Positions 18,701 through 21,315 of a stretch of 21,315 nucleotides of DNA are shown piece after piece. This DNA is from Peribolospora baueri. Taxonomy: Eukaryota > Basidiomycota > Peribolosporomycetes > Peribolosporales > Peribolosporaceae. The translations under genes were made by a program, and so were the position numbers. Each line of letters starts with the position of its first letter. Within the stretch, counting starts at the first letter, position 1. Location: assembly GCA_029717555.1 (NCBI GenBank), contig JAMDHS010000158.1, positions 1-21,315 on the forward strand, written 5' to 3'. Below the pieces are notes generated by a model, which ran no database searches, was not told the DNA's origin, and saw nothing but the letters and a program-made list of their open reading frames with translations.

Positions 18701-20889
18701 TGGCTGATCAAGCTATCACGACAGCAGCACGTTCCGGGTTTTGGGTCCTCCTTAAGAACGTGCATCTGTCCGCCAGTTGGTTGGGCTCGCTGGAGAAGAA
18801 GCTGCAAAGCCTTAATCCAAACCGCAATTTCCGTCTCTTCCTCACCATGGAGACTAACACATCGGTTCCAGTCAGCATCCTCCGTGCGTCACGGATCATA
18901 TACAACGAGGGCGCGACAGGTGTCAAGGCGAACTTGATGGATAGCTTGAAGGGCGTGGAGGCAGCCGGTGCCGTCGAGAAAGCCCGCCTCCTCTTCCTCT
19001 CCTGCTGGTTCCACTCTGTTGTGCTCGAACGCTTGCGTTATCCTACCCTCGGTTTCTCTCGTCAGATTGAGGTAAGCACGTTACTGGACTTCGACACGCG
19101 ACACGCGATTAGCCACAGCGCTAACCACGGCTTCTCTCGCTCTTTGACAAACAGTACAACAACTCGGACTTGACCGCCGCTCTGTCCACAATTAGCTCTT
19201 GGGTGGACCGGATTGCAGGACCGCGGAAGAACGGTGAGTGGTGCAGACCGCCAAGAAAATCATAATGTTAACGAGTAGGCTTCGAAACTGATTTTCTCTT
19301 TTCCGCTTACAGTCAATCCGGACGATCTGCCTTGGCAAGCCGTTCGCGCACTGCTCGTTGAGGTCATCTACGGAGGCAAAGGTGACTTCCAGCATTTTTA
19401 GCTGCGCGCGCACACGGACGCTGACCACCGTTTAACCTATAACAGTTACCACTCCGGAGGACCAGCGTGTCATCAAGGCCTTGGTTCAGTCGCTATTCAC
19501 TCCAAAAGCCTTTGAGATTAACTTCCCACTCGTCGAGGCTGGAGAAGAGGTCGTACATGCGCCGGATGGTACTAACATGGCCCAGTTCGCCGCTTGGGCG
19601 CGCAACCTGCCTGAACACGCGTCAAGCTTGTGGGTTGGACTGCCGGCAACGGCTGAACGTCTTGTTGCGGATGCCTCTGGTGAGTCGATGATGTCCTTTA
19701 TTTCTTATTATGCCTCTCGTTCTTGACGATCTTTACCCTCGTTACCACAACCGCAGCCCAACAATTGCTCTCCAAGCTTCGCAAGATGAAGAATCTCAGT
19801 GATGATGAAGACGAACCACTCTCTCAGGCGACCACTGCCGAGGTCAAACCCGCATGGCAGCGCCAGGTCCAGCGTCTGAGTCAGGAGTGGCTTGAGCTAC
19901 TTCAAAAGGTGCGTTTTGTGCGTTCTCATTCGAGGTAGATTGCTTTGACCTAGTCAAGCTGACGTTGTCTCCATTGTGCTGGTTCCAGAATGTCCGCCCA
20001 TTGAGCGATGCCTCTTCCAGTTCGCTGGACCGCTTCTTCCTCCGAGAGGTTCAGATCGCTGGCAAGCTGCTCTCCTCCGTGCGGTCTGACTTGCAGTTGG
20101 TTTTGGCGGTCATCCGCGACGGCGAGAAGCATACGAACCGCTCCAGGTCACTGGTCGAGAACCTCAACCAAGGTGAGGGTTTCGTCTGGGACGTTCGATC
20201 CATATTCCTCCAGTTGACCTGATGAGAATGCGTTCTCTCATCGTCTAGGCACTATTCCCTCGCACTGGCGAGTGTATGACGTGCCATCGTCAACCTCTGT
20301 CACCGCTTGGCTTGGCAACTTCCACCTCCGGTTACAGCAGCTCGACCGCGTCACTCAGGGTGGCCCTTATGAGCGCGAGACTATGCCTCTCTCGCTCGGT
20401 CTATTGTTGGTCCCCGGAGCATATCTCACTGCAACGCGTCAGGTCGTGGCCAAGCGAGAAGGCGTGTCGCTCGAGGAGCTCAACCTCGTTTTCAATCCTC
20501 CGGACACCATGTCGACGATTTTCAAGGTGGAAGGTGAGCGATAGACGTTACTCCATCGCGCAGCTTCGAGCCTTTCAGCTGAACCCACTGCCATTCTCTT
20601 CCCGTATGCAGGCCTGATCTGCGATGGAGCCACGCTGTCTGGCCAGAAGCTGACCCTCACAGACGGGCGAAGCCAGCCAATTCCGTCCTCCTCTTTCGGC
20701 TGGACGAAGAGCTCGGAAGTTATTTCTCTGCGCAACGGCAACGGCGGCGGCGAGGACAAAGACTGGACGGTGGTCGTGCCCCTCTACACCAACCAGGACC
20801 GCACCGTTACTCTGGCCTCCCTTGAGCTGCGCTGCGACACTCCACCCGCCATCGTCGCTCAGCGCACAGTCGCTATTCGTATCGCCTGA
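4661..20889 (+). CDS. DYN1: Cytoplasmic dynein 1 heavy chain, complete, 25 exons, 4703 aa
   Basis: Exons: 4661-4979, 5106-5507, 5604-5969, 6054-6955, 7060-7165, 7269-7820, 7936-8417, 8528-9389, 9494-10095, 10178-10345, 10427-10632, 10724-11745, 11816-12545, 12625-13080, 13158-15045, 15124-17378, 17468-18324, 18416-19071, 19155-19233, 19313-19381, 19446-19679, 19757-19908, 19989-20172, 20249-20533, 20612-20889. All borders are GT-AG, all phases match, and the exons sum to 14112 nt. Dynein heavy chains are minus-end-directed microtubule motors; in fungi they act in nuclear migration, spindle positioning and endosome transport with dynactin and LIS1. Family signatures run from the tail ([31 protein letters not shown]) through the AAA P-loops and the microtubule-binding tip to the C-terminus. 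The length is close to human DYNC1H1 (about 4646 aa). The ATG at 4661 is the first in over 500 nt and has a purine-poor but acceptable context (GGCCATGGCT). The cytoplasmic class is clear from the tail and stalk; axonemal or IFT dynein is very unlikely in a fungus with this sequence. The gene appears intact. Confidence 0.96.
9720..11610 (+). other. DYN1: Dynein linker-coding part (about residues 1406-1951)
   Basis: This is the linker (DHC_N2) that swings across the AAA ring as the mechanical element. Recognisable blocks are [56 protein letters not shown] and [18 protein letters not shown]. It is spread over exons 9-12, including two small exons (168 and 206 nt). The border with the tail is approximate, because I placed it by motif memory and not by alignment. 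Confidence 0.8.
11611..12545 (+). other. DYN1: Dynein AAA1 module (main ATPase site)
   Basis: Walker A GPAGTGKT covers residues 1992-1999 (Lys1998), and intron 12 (11746-11815, 70 nt) cuts the codon of the last P-loop glycine. Walker B is GCFDEFNRL with Asp2044-Glu2045. Both catalytic motifs are intact, so this should be the main hydrolysis site. One residue is unusual: the strand motif usually written VFNCDE reads VFCCDE here, with Cys2017 in place of Asn. Confidence 0.9.
12625..13600 (+). other. DYN1: Dynein AAA2 module
   Basis: Walker A GPSGTGKT is at residues 2299-2306 (Lys2305). The Walker B-like strand is [17 protein letters not shown], with Asp2379 and Asp2381, in line with AAA2 binding but not hydrolysing ATP in cytoplasmic dyneins. 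Intron 14 interrupts the motif just after ENLN. The conserved [15 protein letters not shown] block follows in exon 15. The right-hand boundary is approximate. Confidence 0.85.
13900..14800 (+). other. DYN1: Dynein AAA3 module (regulatory ATPase)
   Basis: Walker A GPPGSGKT is at residues 2673-2680 (Lys2679), and Walker [11 protein letters not shown] has Asp2742-Glu2743. Both are intact, so AAA3 should hydrolyse ATP and gate the motor cycle as in other cytoplasmic dyneins. It lies wholly inside the 1888-nt exon 15. The block [16 protein letters not shown] is typical of the family. Confidence 0.85.
14950..15813 (+). other. DYN1: Dynein AAA4 module
   Basis: Walker A GVSGSGKT is at residues 3015-3022. 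Intron 15 (15046-15123) falls exactly between Lys3021 and Thr3022. Walker [20 protein letters not shown] has Asp3073-Glu3074. The nucleotide-binding residues are therefore retained. It leads straight into the stalk at PRHYLDFI (Arg3252). Confidence 0.85.
15814..16830 (+). other. DYN1: Dynein stalk coiled coils and microtubule-binding tip
   Basis: Coiled coil 1 runs from about residue 3255 to 3383, rich in Glu/Lys/Gln with heptad-like leucines. The microtubule-binding domain starts at [18 protein letters not shown] (about residue 3384) and runs to about 3485, including [20 protein letters not shown]. Coiled coil 2 returns to about residue 3570 ([10 protein letters not shown]), passing [20 protein letters not shown]. 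All of it is in exon 16, without introns. Confidence 0.92.
16831..20889 (+). other. DYN1: Dynein AAA5, AAA6 and full-length C-terminal domain
   Basis: AAA5 begins near [20 protein letters not shown]. Its P-loop position reads IDPSGQA (residues 3669-3675) without the lysine, as usual for AAA5. AAA6 includes [19 protein letters not shown] (from residue 4059) and [18 protein letters not shown]. The C-terminal domain ends in a beta-rich stretch ([15 protein letters not shown]...VAIRIA). It contains an acidic insert (NLSDDEDEP) and is split into many small exons (69-285 nt). It is of the long type found in metazoa and filamentous fungi, not the shortened yeast form. Confidence 0.88.
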
Positions 20890-21289
20890 TATAATGATCT
20901 CTATCCTTGCGGCCATGCAATCGAGCAGTTAATTGTTTTCACAGCCGTTGGAGGTTTCTGTGAGGGGCTCTATTCTTTCATGCCCTGTGGGTTCAGTTCC
21001 TTCAGCACGCGATTCCCGCGGACGAGCAATCTATCGCTGTCCCATCTGGTGGTTGTTTGATGAGATAACAGAGTCCATTTTATCGGGGGTGGGGTGTATC
21101 TAAGCGGTCGCAATCTGATCGAGCGTATACAGTCGTGAGAGCATCACGGCGTTGGGGATATCGAAAGCGGGAAAAAAGAAGGGGTCTATGGTAAATAAGA
21201 TAACGAAACGACCCCCGAATGCGCCGAGGGCCGGAGAAGTACGAAGAGAAGACGGAGCAGAGAGTGGCTGGTGGGAGAGTTGGTTGAGT
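20890..21289 (+). other. 3' flank of the dynein gene
   Basis: Following the TGA at 20887-20889 there is no further gene to the window edge. It should hold the dynein 3' UTR. An A-rich element (GTAAATAAGA at 21191-21200) could serve as a fungal poly(A) efficiency or positioning signal, but these signals are degenerate in fungi and the cleavage site cannot be placed. Confidence 0.5.
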
Positions 21290-21313
21290 GGGGGGGGGGG
21301 GGGGGGGGGGGGG
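21290..21313 (+). repeat. Poly-G run, 24 nt, at the window edge
   Basis: Twenty-four consecutive G residues, followed by AA and the end of the window. Homopolymer G of this length is rare in real genomes and is a known sequencing/assembly artefact. It could also be a true G-tract where assembly stopped. Confidence 0.8.
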
Positions 21314-21315
21314 AA

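Noticed and set aside
1-21315. CRISPR arrays, insertion sequences, retroelements, biosynthetic cluster or toxin systems
   Set aside because: No spaced direct repeats, transposase or polymerase motifs, terminal repeats or clustered enzymes were seen. The two genes found are ordinary eukaryotic housekeeping genes.

Overview
This window looks like nuclear DNA from a GC-rich, intron-dense basidiomycete. Short spliceosomal introns (about 64-214 nt, mostly GTGAGT/GTAAG donors with CAG/TAG acceptors), strong third-position G/C preference and fungal-type protein sequences point to a red-yeast-like Pucciniomycotina (Rhodotorula/Sporobolomyces/Microbotryum type). That placement is inferred from style, not from a marker gene.

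Two protein genes are supported, arranged head to head. On the minus strand (3308 down to 1117) is an eight-exon gene for a polytopic ER membrane protein of the ICE2 family (441 aa as modelled). On the plus strand (4661-20889) is one very large gene, the heavy chain of cytoplasmic dynein 1. I could resolve it into 25 exons giving one continuous frame of 4703 codons plus stop. It holds the tail, linker, AAA1-AAA6, the stalk with its microtubule-binding tip, and a full-length C-terminal domain. P-loops are intact in AAA1, AAA2, AAA3 and AAA4.

The 1.35 kb between the two start codons carries a degenerate tRNA-Arg(TCT)-like sequence, three CACGTG E-boxes (two of them forming a perfect 9-bp inverted repeat) and simple repeats. 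The left flank (about 1-1116) has no convincing gene. It holds an abrupt AT-rich segment at the very edge, a TA-looped G-quadruplex motif, a 68-nt pure purine (GGAA) tract and a short palindrome. The right edge ends in a 24-G run.

Functionally the two genes are ordinary housekeeping genes: ER membrane/lipid homeostasis, and minus-end-directed transport and nuclear positioning. I see no mobile element, CRISPR array, biosynthetic cluster or novel multi-gene system. The points worth checking are the tRNA-like sequence with many C-A mispairs, the paired E-box palindrome, the compositional break at the left edge, and details of the dynein gene: not split as in Ustilago, introns inside two P-loops, and one stop-free intron.
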